A stretch of DNA of 64,000 nt, from NCBI RefSeq assembly GCF_963676685.1, contig NC_092353.1, forward strand, positions 8,894,207-8,958,206, in the 5' to 3' direction. Below the pieces are notes generated by a model. That model was given only the letters and a program-made list of their open reading frames with translations, did not search any database and was not told the origin of the DNA. Of the stretch, positions 12,113 to 22,600 are shown piece after piece. This DNA comes from Mytilus edulis (lineage: Eukaryota; Mollusca; Bivalvia; Mytilida; Mytilidae). Within the stretch, counting starts at the first letter, position 1, and each line of letters opens with the position of its first letter. Made by a program: the position numbers and the translations under genes.

Positions 12113-14698
12113 ATGCCACGATTACTTTACCCTATCATCATGATCATATTGCTGATCAATTTTACCGTGTATGCGCATAAATGTCGGATTGAACAACAAG
12201 GTGATCAAATAATTGCAGATTGCACCAGACTAAAATTAACAGATGTTCCGACAGATTTACCGATACACATATCAGGTCTTGATCTGAGCTACAATCAAAT
12301 TTCATTGATAAAAAACAATACCTTCTCATCTTTTTCTAACTTGAAGACATTAACAATAGATTCAAACAATATTCATACTTTATACGGTGATGTCTTTAAA
12401 GGATTGGAAAATTTACGATGGCTTTCAATACAGCATAACCAACTTAACATATTTACAAAAATATTTGACATTGTTATTAAACCTTTATTACATATGCAAC
12501 ATTTAGACATTAGATACAATATAAATAAAACGTTAGATATACCAAAGCCAATGATATATCCTTACTTTGGAGACGTGTTAAATTTAACCAATCTATATAT
12601 GGATCTTGCGCAAACACCTGTATTTAATTTAAGTGGATTCGCAAGACTGTCGCAACTAAAAACAATAAAGTTTGCACGATGCTATTTAAAACAGATGTCT
12701 AATGACACTTTTGTAGATTTACCATCAACTATTACTGCAATCTTCTTCCACGATTGTGTCGGTAAAATATCGATTGTAGAGGCAGACTTTTTGAAGCCGT
12801 TTCCATCACTTATGATATTGAATATGAATAGAGTAGCTATGCAATTAGGAGATGCGTTACAACTCTTATATCCTTTCAAGAATACAAGAATGACCTCGAT
12901 TATATTCAAACAAATCAGACCTCAGTTTCCTAAACCTGTTTTCATAACTCGTGTTATGATTAATTACTTGATGTATATTTGTGTAAAAACTTTAGTTTTA
13001 GCAGAATGTGAAATTGTAGGTTATGAGCAAAGATCTCTACTGGCACTGAAATTTCCAGAATGTTTAGAGAATTTGGTACTCTCAGGCAATCGATTTGCAA
13101 TAGCCCTAGGACCGCATGCACCGGAATTGCTAATCATTATGAGAAGAGTTATCAATTTGAAATATTTTGACTGGTCGTATAACGCAATCAACTACAACAT
13201 TATTGATTACTGCAACATAGACGTGCTGGAGAATGCTGCATATGCAAAAGAAGTTTATAGAGAAGGATGCCAAATAAAGTCCGCAGCTACAAATGCATAT
13301 AAAAACTTAAACAACTCAACGTTAGAAAAAGCTTCAATGGTTGATGAATATAAATTTACGATTTATTTTCCGGGTAATCTTACTTTCCTTCGTGTTTCCC
13401 ATTACATAACATCTTATGTCTTGTACCCACTAAAAATATTTGTAGCCAAGGCTGATAATCTAAGATATGTAGATTTCTCATACTGGCAGATAACGCAGTT
13501 TCCTGTAATATATTCCGAGACTCCTTTTAATGTTAAGTATTTGGACATTTCTGGACTTAACTCAACAATACTTATTCATGAGACGTCCATACCGGTTTTT
13601 AAAAATGTCCAAACAGCTATTTTAAAAAATGCAATGCTTGGGCTAACGACTGGAAAAACAGGTAAAATATTCAAACTATTTCCGGCCGTGGAAAAACTTG
13701 ATATATCTTACAACAACTTATGGTATCTAGATGAAGATGCCTTTGAAACAAACTTAAATTTGTCAATTGTCAATATAGCACACAATTTATTGTCAGCCAT
13801 ACCAATAGCTATGATGAATTTACCCTACTTAAGTAAATTGGATTTAAGTTTCAACCGCCTTCAAACTATTAATAAAACATTTAGAGACTGGATGGATAAG
13901 AAAAGTAAAAAATATGAAGGAACATTTAATTTGTCGGTCGAAGGGAACAGTCTAACATGTACATGCGAAACTTCGGACTTTATAAGGTGGCTTTTCAGCA
14001 CAAATGTCGTTTTTGATCGAATCAATAAAAATTTCAGCTGCACATTGACAAATGGATCGGAAAGTAACACAATGGATGTCTACAGACGATTTCATCAACA
14101 GTTTGGGAACTGCAAGAGCAAACAATGGTTGCGCCTCGGAATAGGACTTCTAGTTGCATTCGTCATTTTTACTGTTCCGCTTGCAATACTTTTAAATTTC
14201 CGTTGGAAAATAACATATTGGATATATCGTAACTTTCGGAGAGTCGTAGAACATAGATTAGAAAGAAAATTTAATTATGATATTTACTTGTCATTTGCAA
14301 ACGACATTTGTCAATGGGTGTATGATGACTTCCTCCCAAAAGTAGAGTGTTCATGGCACATGAAAGTATGCATAGAGGACCGCGATTTTCTGATTGGAGT
14401 TGCGAAAGCAGATGAAATAGCAAATGCTATTTCTGGTAGTAAACATGCAGTATTTATCCTGTCCGAGTCCTACAAAGACAACGAGTGGAACAAATTTGAA
14501 ATCGAAAGAGTCAAATTCGAAAAATGCAGAAATTACTTGCAGAAAATAATCATCTTAGTCAAAGGAGCTAAGGCCACATGCGTTCCACATGAACTGGACG
14601 ACATTCTACAAAATGTAACTATAATAGACTGGGCTGATAACGAGACGGGTTGGGACAAATTACGAATGGCATTGTTTACTGATTCTTTTCAATTTTGA
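12113..14698 (+). CDS. Toll-like receptor, gene 2 of tandem pair
   Basis: A paralogue of the gene at 3603, in the same orientation, 861 residues, single coding exon. Signal peptide about residues 1-21, LRRNT Cys24 and Cys37, an LRR ectodomain with the same spacing as copy 1, and an LRRCT beginning CTCETSDF. Transmembrane helix about 676-698. TIR from YDIYLSFAND (722 on), BB loop RDFLIG (757-762) with Ile761 in place of the usual Pro. The two proteins are near-identical in blocks such as LDISGLNSTILIH and KLFPAVEKLDISYNNLWYLD. They differ more in the first half of the ectodomain and in the TIR alpha-A region, as expected for tandem duplicates diverging in recognition. The C-terminus extends two residues (QF) beyond copy 1. 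No in-frame stop or frameshift is seen. Ligand unknown. Confidence 0.95.
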   Translation: MPRLLYPIIMIILLINFTVYAHKCRIEQQGDQIIADCTRLKLTDVPTDLPIHISGLDLSYNQISLIKNNTFSSFSNLKTLTIDSNNIHTLYGDVFKGLENLRWLSIQHNQLNIFTKIFDIVIKPLLHMQHLDIRYNINKTLDIPKPMIYPYFGDVLNLTNLYMDLAQTPVFNLSGFARLSQLKTIKFARCYLKQMSNDTFVDLPSTITAIFFHDCVGKISIVEADFLKPFPSLMILNMNRVAMQLGDALQLLYPFKNTRMTSIIFKQIRPQFPKPVFITRVMINYLMYICVKTLVLAECEIVGYEQRSLLALKFPECLENLVLSGNRFAIALGPHAPELLIIMRRVINLKYFDWSYNAINYNIIDYCNIDVLENAAYAKEVYREGCQIKSAATNAYKNLNNSTLEKASMVDEYKFTIYFPGNLTFLRVSHYITSYVLYPLKIFVAKADNLRYVDFSYWQITQFPVIYSETPFNVKYLDISGLNSTILIHETSIPVFKNVQTAILKNAMLGLTTGKTGKIFKLFPAVEKLDISYNNLWYLDEDAFETNLNLSIVNIAHNLLSAIPIAMMNLPYLSKLDLSFNRLQTINKTFRDWMDKKSKKYEGTFNLSVEGNSLTCTCETSDFIRWLFSTNVVFDRINKNFSCTLTNGSESNTMDVYRRFHQQFGNCKSKQWLRLGIGLLVAFVIFTVPLAILLNFRWKITYWIYRNFRRVVEHRLERKFNYDIYLSFANDICQWVYDDFLPKVECSWHMKVCIEDRDFLIGVAKADEIANAISGSKHAVFILSESYKDNEWNKFEIERVKFEKCRNYLQKIIILVKGAKATCVPHELDDILQNVTIIDWADNETGWDKLRMALFTDSFQF

Positions 14699-15253
14699 GT
14701 AAAAGTATTTTTTCATACGCAATTGATTGATTTATTGATTGTTGATTGTGCGTTATTGATAAACAAAAATAAGGCCTCAAAATACACTATGCATGATAGA
14801 GTACTATAAATATCGTCAACAAAATCCATACAGAGAACACGAGGACAGTAAATTGCATATATGCTAGTAACTGAAATAGTTTTGTTTTCTTCTTACGAGT
14901 TTGGGAAATATTATATGTCACCTTTTACTTGTCAAAATAGCAAGCGATTTATCCATATCATTAGACAAAACCAATACGATATAATTGAAGGCAATTATCG
15001 ATAAAAATGATTTACTTTGAACTTTTGTAAGTGTAGTTGTATTTACTCTTGTTTCATGACTTACTTGTTTTTATTTGTAGTACTTCCTTTCGTTCTTTTT
15101 GTCGTATTCCGTTGTATACATGTACTACAATTATAGGCCTAATCCCTTTAAACTAGTGGTATGATATCAATTTCTTCCAAAGTCCAAGTAGTAAGACATA
15201 CTGTACCTATATTAGATATTACCAACGTGTTCATTTCATATAAAAAAGGAGAT

Positions 15254-15480
15254 GAGGTATGATTGCTTATGAGACAACTCTCCATAACAGACCAAATGAA
15301 ACAGAAATTATTAACTTTACATGTAAGTCACCGTACGGCCTTCGAAAATGAACAAATAAACTCATCATTGATACCAGGACTAAATTTTGTATATATACGC
15401 CAGACGCGCGTTTCGTCTACAAAAGACTCATCAGTGACGCTCGAATCCAAAAAAGTTAAAAAGGCCAAATAAAGTACGAA
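15254..15480. repeat. Dispersed repeat with short open frame
   Basis: A block from gaggtatgattgcttatgag through cgccagacgcgcgtttcgtc to ccaaataaagtacgaag. I recall the phrasing as an abundant mussel repeat. The 69-codon frame inside (15263-15472) looks like a by-product of the repeat, not a gene. An AATAAA lies at 15468-15473. Confidence 0.5.
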
Positions 15481-15529
15481 GTTAATTTATAAATATAAAC
15501 ATATCAATGATACTACCCATACTGCATAG

Positions 15530-15740
15530 TTAGCTTTAAAACACTCCGAAATGACAATGTAAAACAATTCAAACGAGAAAACTAACTGCTTTATCTATGT
15601 ACAACAAATGAACGAAAAACGAATATGTAACACATAAACAAACGACCACCACTGAGTTAACGGCTTCTGGCTTGGCACATACATTCAGAATGTGGTGGGG
15701 TTGAATATAATAGCGGGATATCAACCCTTCCCTGACATTG
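15530..15740. repeat. Dispersed repeat, second fragment
   Basis: Begins near agctttaaaacactccgaaa and ends near gggatatcaacccttccctg. Its tail resembles the tail of the repeat at 7586-7872 (…ggtggggtt…), so the two are probably related or share a module. Non-coding. Confidence 0.45.
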
Positions 15741-16604
15741 GACAGTGGTATAACAGTACAACATAAGAACGAACTATAAAAATCAGTTAAAAGTCTTAAC
15801 TCGTCAGATGGATACAGTCAATTTAGTGATATTTTTTTACAACCTTTCATATAATTAAGGTGTATTGCGTTTAGGATCAGAGGATATTAGTTATGGATTG
15901 TGCACGACATTTTTTGAGTTTTGAGTTTTCACTGCTTTTCTGGCAGGGGTAAAATTTTCATCAGGTCAAGATCTATCTCCCCTGTTATTTTCAGACGTAT
16001 CATTGTTGGGTTGCTGCCCCTGAATTGGTTATTTTAAGAAAATTTCGCAGTGTTTGGTTATTATCAAGAGTTTCAAATGATGAAGTTGAAATCATCCCTT
16101 TGTAAATCTAATAGACGACATCACGAGTTGGTTAACCGTTATGGAATAACTGTTTTACAGATGATATCAGATATGTTCCTTATGTCGTAACTACAATACA
16201 CTTCCCTTTAAACAAATGTGACCTACCGAATTTACCGGATTAGTAAAAACTTAAGCAACTCGAAGATGCCACATGTGAAGCAGTATCTACTTACCTTTCC
16301 GGAGCATTCGAGATTAAGTCGGGTTAGTGTTGCTTAGTCTTTAGCTTTCTATGCTGAGTTATCTGTACAATTATTTGTCTTTTTATTTTTAGCCATGGCA
16401 CTGTCAAGTTTACTTTCAACCTACGAGTTTGACTGTCCCTCCGACATCTTTCGTCCCTCTTTGTGAATATTATTACAGATTGAGCAAAACTGTTAACAGC
16501 ACTAATATTAAGCAAAGTAAGATCTGCAAATAAGTCAACATTACCCAATTGTCAGTTGACCCTTAAGGAGTTGTTGTCCTTTGAAGTCAATTCTTAACAA
16601 TTTT

Positions 16605-18058
16605 TCAACCAGATGCTCCGCAGGGCGCAGCTTTATACGACCGCAGAGTTCGAACCCTGAACATTGGGGCAAATATGGACACAACATTCAAGCTTAATAC
16701 AGCTCTGGATTTTATTGTGATTAAAAAGTTGACACAACACAGGTTTCTGACACATAATGAATGTGGTCTAAGAACTTAAACTTAAAATTTTAAATTGGAC
16801 ATTACCTATTATGGTCCAATATCCAAAATATAAATACATGGTTAGATTCAGCATATCAAAGAACCCCAAGAATTCAATTTTTGATGAAATCAAATAAAGT
16901 TCAATTTTGGACCCTTTAGACCTCAATGTGGACCAATCTGATAACCGGGCCCAAACATCAAAAATCTAAATACATCGTTAGATTAAGCATATATCAAAGA
17001 ACCTCATATATACAATTTTTGTTGATATCAAAAAAAGTTTAATTTTGGACCGCGATTTGGACCAACTTGAAAACTGGGCCTATAATCAAAAATCTAAATA
17101 CAGGTTTAGATTCAGCATATCAAAGAATCCCAAGGATTTAATTTTTGTTGATATCAAACAAAGTTAAATTTTGGACCACGATTTGGACCAACTTGAAAAC
17201 TGGGCCCATAATAAAAATTATAAGAGCATGTTTAGATTCAGCATATCAAAGAATCCCAAGGATTCAATTTTTGTCGAAATCAAACAAAGTTTAATATTTT
17301 GGACCCAATTTGGACCAACTTGAAAACTGGGCCAATAATAAAAAATATAAGTAAATGTTTAGATTCAGCATATCAAAGAACCCCAAGAATTCAATTTTTG
17401 TTAAAATCAAACTTAGGTTAATTTTGGACCCTTTGGAACTTAATGTAGACCAATTTGAAAATGGGACCAAAAATTAATAATCTACATATACAGTAAGATT
17501 CGGCATATCAAAGAACCCCAATTATTAATTTTTTGATGAATTCAAACAAAGTTTAATTTTGGACCCTTTGGGCCCCTTATTCCTAAACAGTTGGGACCAT
17601 AACTCCCAAAATCAATCCCAACCTTCATTTTATGGTCATAAATCTGGTGTTTAAATTTCATAGATTTCTATTTACTTCTACTTAAGTTAAAATGCTTATT
17701 TGGCCCCTAATTCCTAAACTGTTGGGACCAAAACTCCCAAAATCAATCCCAACCTTCCTTTAGTGTGTCAAAATTTCATAGATTTCTATTTACTGAAACT
17801 AAAGTTATAGTGCGAAAACTAAAAGTCTTCGGATGCCGACAACGACTACAGACAACAACGCCAAGGTGACACCAATATACGACCAAAAAATTTTCAACCA
17901 ACAAACAAGACATGGCTAAAAATAGAACATAGGGGGAAACTTAACATTTTTACGTAAATCTCTAAAACTAAAGCAAAAGTATAACAGTTGCATTATTTCA
18001 TGCATCAATTGTTCATTAAATTATCAGGTGAGCAACACAGGCTCCTTGGAGCCTCTAG
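16605..18058 (+). mobile_element. Helitron-like repeat with six internal units
   Basis: A 1.45-kb element starting TCaaccagatgctccgcagg. Inside are about six diverged tandem units of about 125-135 bp, each with a form of ttagattcagcatatcaaag (near 16842, 16978, 17106, 17232, 17359, 17494). The 3' end has the stem GGCTCC-TT-GGAGCC at 18040-18053, followed within a base by CTAG and then T, which matches the hairpin-plus-CTRR terminus of Helitrons. The 5' end starts with TC, as Helitrons do, but the preceding base is T rather than the expected A. It has no coding capacity, so it is non-autonomous. I recall similar sequence as abundant in bivalves; the Helitron assignment is inference. Confidence 0.6.
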
Positions 18059-18597
18059 TTAATTTTTCTTTATGTTTGTATTCTTGTTATTTACTTTATA
18101 TGCAGTCAGACAATTTTCAAGAGCTCTGATTTTGTATTAATCCAAAATTGGCAATGCTAATTTGGGAAGGCAAAATGTTCGAATGAGAAAAAGAAAATTA
18201 ATTAGATTCCAGATAAAGCTAAGTTATTATTGACATGTGATGACTAGAGAACTTCTGTCAACTTTTCATTATACTTTTTTGCAATATCAACGACAAATGA
18301 TCATAAAAAACAACTGAAATTGAAATACTACTCGTAACATACCCAAACTTACTCTTGTACACAGATTTTTTAGTAATCATGTTATAAAACGGATGACTAC
18401 TAATAATGAAAATTGTAACTCTATCGTGACCATGGACATACAGCCATTGATTGGTACCGAGTTAGGATTATGACAGTTTGTTTTCAATTTGTTTAATGAT
18501 CTTTAATATGTTTGAGCATATGATTTTGCAATTTGATTAGGGACTTTCTGTTTTGATTTTTTCTTGGAGTTCGTTTTTTTTGTTATTTTACTTTTTA

Positions 18598-19210
18598 TGG
18601 CACTGCAACAAAGTTGTTGGGCCATAAAGGTTTACTCTTCTTGGTCATTCGGCCAAAAACATTATAAAATCTAAGTTACATTCCCCTCTTCTTATTTTTG
18701 CCAATAAATTGTTGAACATCACAGTGATACCCCAACTTCACACTGAAGTAATATAACTGTATTATAAAAAAAAATAAAAAAAACATGACAAAGTCAATGC
18801 CAGACTAAGTTCAACTTTCTCCCAAAAAAGCAATTACTGATATAATTCAAAATCCTGATCACATACACACCTTCAATATATGTACAAACAGCCAGCAAAG
18901 TGAAAACTTCCTAACATTCAAACTTGGAGGAGTTATCCGGAAATGCTATGCACCTCTTCTGCAAGATTATACTTCAAATATGACAAAGTTCAATTATCTC
19001 CAGAAAGAGCAAAAATTCAGAAAAAATCAAAAATCATACACACCTTCAATAAATGTACAATCAGCCAGCAAAGTGAAAACAGCCTAGCAGTCTGTAGGAG
19101 GAGTTATGTGGCATAACTATATACCCATATTGGGATGGATGGACAGATGGATGGACAGGGGTAAAACAATATGACCCATAACTTTCAGTTGCGGGGGCAT
19201 AAACGAAGTT
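18598..19210. repeat. Dispersed repeat with GGAT-rich stretch
   Basis: Begins ggcactgcaacaaagttgtt and ends near cagttgcgggggcataaac. Two partly similar sub-blocks contain ccagcaaagtgaaaac (near 18892 and 19067). A short (GGATGGACA)-like run lies at about 19133-19160. Non-coding and probably a degenerate non-autonomous element. Confidence 0.45.
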
Positions 19211-19592
19211 GCATGGGGCTTAAAAATGTGGGGCAAAGTGTACGCGGTTTATTTTAAAGTGTTTTTTTATGTTATCTTGATTCAAGAAGATATTAGTCAT
19301 TACCTATAATTTAATTCTGAATTCCATTTGTAGTCGGAGTAAATCATGAAAACAACCTTGATGACATCACGGTCACATTAAAAAATTATGTCTATAAGCT
19401 GATAGACACAACTCTGTCAGCCAATCAGAAGACCTGTTTCATCCAAAATAAATTATTTGACCATGTTTGTGAATATTTTAAAGCACTAAAGCCTTTTGAT
19501 ATGTAGGTCAAGAACAACATTATGTACACTCAGGAGAATACTTAGTATTGCTATGAAGGATATAAAAGCCAGACTTCAAGTTTTTTTTTTTT

Positions 19593-19598
19593 TTTATT
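19593..19598 (-). terminator. EIF3H: Poly(A) signal of EIF3H
   Basis: AATAAA on the minus strand about 95 bases past the EIF3H stop codon at 19694-19696, giving a short 3' UTR. A run of about 17 T on the plus strand lies next to it. Confidence 0.6.
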
Positions 19599-19693
19599 CT
19601 GACAACTTTTTTTCATTCTCAATGTACTAAAATGGCTAACCATATTGATCTTATAATTATTTTCAGTTTTCAAATCTAAGTTCAATCTGTTCA

Positions 19694-22600
19694 TTAACTT
19701 TCTAATGGTTCTTTCTGTAAAGTTTCAGACATAAACAGCTTTCCAACACTCTGTGATGAAAACTCTCCTATTTGCTGGCAGTAGTTGTTAATCTGTTCAG
19801 CCAATAACAAGCTATCTAATCTAGCAGGTGCTGGTATTGGCTTAAACATCTTGTTGATGTCATCCTCAGGTAAAGGTTTCTCACCTCTAGCTTCTCTGGC
19901 TGTATTTTCTTGTTGCTGAAAAATATTTCATTATTACATGATAAATCTGCATAAAATTCTTACACTATAGCTATGAAAGTCTACATCTATTCTTACAAGG
20001 AATTACACTAAAACAGGTGCTAGGGGTTGTCTTAAACTTGAGTTCTGAGTGTTTTGCTCCATTTGAAGGCCTCACTGTTGTTTGTGAGATGAAGAACAGC
20101 AATAAAAGCACTGTTTCTTTGCTTTTAGAATTTTTTTACTGTGCAAATACAGGTTTTTGTGTCATAGGTAGATACCCCACATCCTTTTCTTTTTATTATA
20201 TTTTTCAGGCATTATGACATGGTAATTTATAGATCTAATGGTTTAATTTTGTTTGAAACAAAATCACAAGTCAACAGCAGTAAAACAATCCTTTCTGTTG
20301 CCTCTCAAACAACCACATAAATAATGTAAATAAATAATTCCTGTGTTAATTTGAATTTTTAGTTTCAAAAGTTGTTTCTAAACATAGAAATCGATTTACA
20401 GGAATATTGTTTTCTTAAAAACTACCACAGTATCATGTTTTTTTTATGTACATAATAATATTCCATAATGAAAGGATGTGACAACTGGTATTAATTACAT
20501 AGAAAAATTGTGCGATTTCAACAAGGAAAAAAGTGTTATCTGCTGTATCCATATATATATCAGCTGAAATGGTGAATTTCATGTTTGTTATGTTTAACCA
20601 CAAAAATCACTCAGACCAAAAATTTAGTCTCAAAGAAGAAGCTGAGCTTATACAAACTAGGAACAGTTTTTTAATGGAATTATACTCATATAAACCTACC
20701 CTCTTCGTCAGGAACTGCTGTTTCTGTACAGATTGTTTATTATATTGTCTCTGGTAGTTAAGGAAACGGTTGGCATCCATAGCAACCTCATCAACACAAT
20801 CCATTAACTGACGGAGATTTTTTTCCAACATTGAACTGAAAAAGAACAAAATAAAGTTGGATTAATGTCTTACTGACCCCCACATCTCTTTTATATCACA
20901 CAACAGCACGGGTGGATTTTGCTATTTCCACCGGCCCACCGTGGACAGCCCACCAGTGCCCACTCTAGCTATAATCTCTTTTTTGTAAAAATATTGATTA
21001 CAATTGCTTAACTGCTTTTTTCAATTGATTATACTTGCAATTCTTTTGATTATACAAAAGAAATTGCATGCCCACTCCTATGGGTGGGCAGAGTGGACAA
21101 GCTAGAAATTTTGCCCACCCGGTGCCCACTCCCACTGTGGACTGGTGGACAAAGCAAAATCCACCTGAGCTGTAGTGTCATATATAATAAAGTTCTACAT
21201 TGATCTTTCTGATATTCTCTAATAAAGGCTGTACCAAAAATGAGGATGTATGTATGTTGGAAGTAAACAGCAACTATACATACAATTTTATCTTGATTCA
21301 AGACCGTTTCTTTTTCATTTAAAAATTAATCAAGCATTGGTGTAGTAAAAAATCACCACTAGTTATTGAAATTATTGGAATTAGAAAGAAGGGTCCAACA
21401 AATTCCCAAAGATACAGACATCACAACTCATCACTGTTCAATAGTTTAGAGAAACTTTAAGTAGTTAATTCAACATATTGAAAAATTCAAAGTATCTGTT
21501 ACAGGGAGTAGGTATCTAACACAGGCTCTTTTCACAAAAAAATGTAACAACAAAAATTGTTTATCTGTTATACTGAAATGTTTATGTTTAACAAGTATTT
21601 TATCTGGTAAGTTTTACTGTGAAATGAGTCACAGATTCTTAACATGCTAACACATCACTACTTGTTGCTTTTAAGCTGCTGAATCAATATAATTTTTTTC
21701 TATTTAGTAGTATATAAGAAAGTGTGATGAAAATAATAGTTGGACAAACAGACAAACAAGATGGTTGCAATATAGGGTGGGTTCAAATAATTTGGAAAGT
21801 AATTTGACAAGTTCCTAATCTTCCTGACTCAATTTTATAATATTATTGATTTTGTCTTGAGTTATCTCCCTTACCTAGTTGCTAAATCAAGATAATTAAA
21901 TTTATCTTCATCAGTAGTTTTTTCTTCTACTTCACACAACAAGGCATTGGTCAGATGAGAATTCTTCACATAGATTGGGATTTCTTCAAACATTTTTTCA
22001 AAGCTGATATTTGATTCTTTAATCGAGTCTGGACTGTAATCTCCATTTCTATAGAAGTCCATCATTTCTCTGGTCAATCTGTAGGCCTTTAATGCTAAAT
22101 ATCCCTGTGTGGTACGTAAAGGATCTGAAATGTTATAATTGTAATACATATAAAAATTGATTTGAAAAATTATTCCTCAGGCTGAAATACATGGCATATA
22201 AGTATATCTTGGTATTTATAAACTGAATTCAGTTAGTGATCAAAAGGCGTAGAACATAATTCATCAGACATCTCCTTCCTCTTGTGTTAATCAAAATCAG
22301 TTCAAACAGTCATTCTACATATGATACAAGTGCATTTAAATTTACATGTCTCTCTTTGTTTAAATAAATACACTGTCTAGACCTGCATCACTACATGCAC
22401 TTGATTACAGTAACATGTAATTTTTGTTGTATGTTTGTTGTTATTGGGTTGCTGTGTCCTTGACCTTTATTCTGTATGTTTAGGTTGAATTTAAAATGCT
22501 ACATTTTTTTAGTTGGTTAAATTAAAGCTGCTGACATAAGTGATTAAATCCTTAATATTGATTTACAATTTTTGACTTTTACTTTATCCCCAGTGGCGTT

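Larger units (their letters stand above)
14699..19592. other. Intergenic region between TLR 2 and EIF3H
   Basis: No host gene is seen. Most of it is dispersed repeats: about 15254-15480, 15530-15740, 16605-18058 and 18598-19210 (listed separately). Between them the sequence is AT-rich and featureless to my reading. The convergent TLR 2 and EIF3H transcripts both end into this region. Confidence 0.55.

Noticed and set aside
12682-14070. Minus-strand frames within TLR gene 2, and similar ones at 5819-6062 in gene 1
   Set aside because: Shadows of the TLR coding sequence on the opposite strand.
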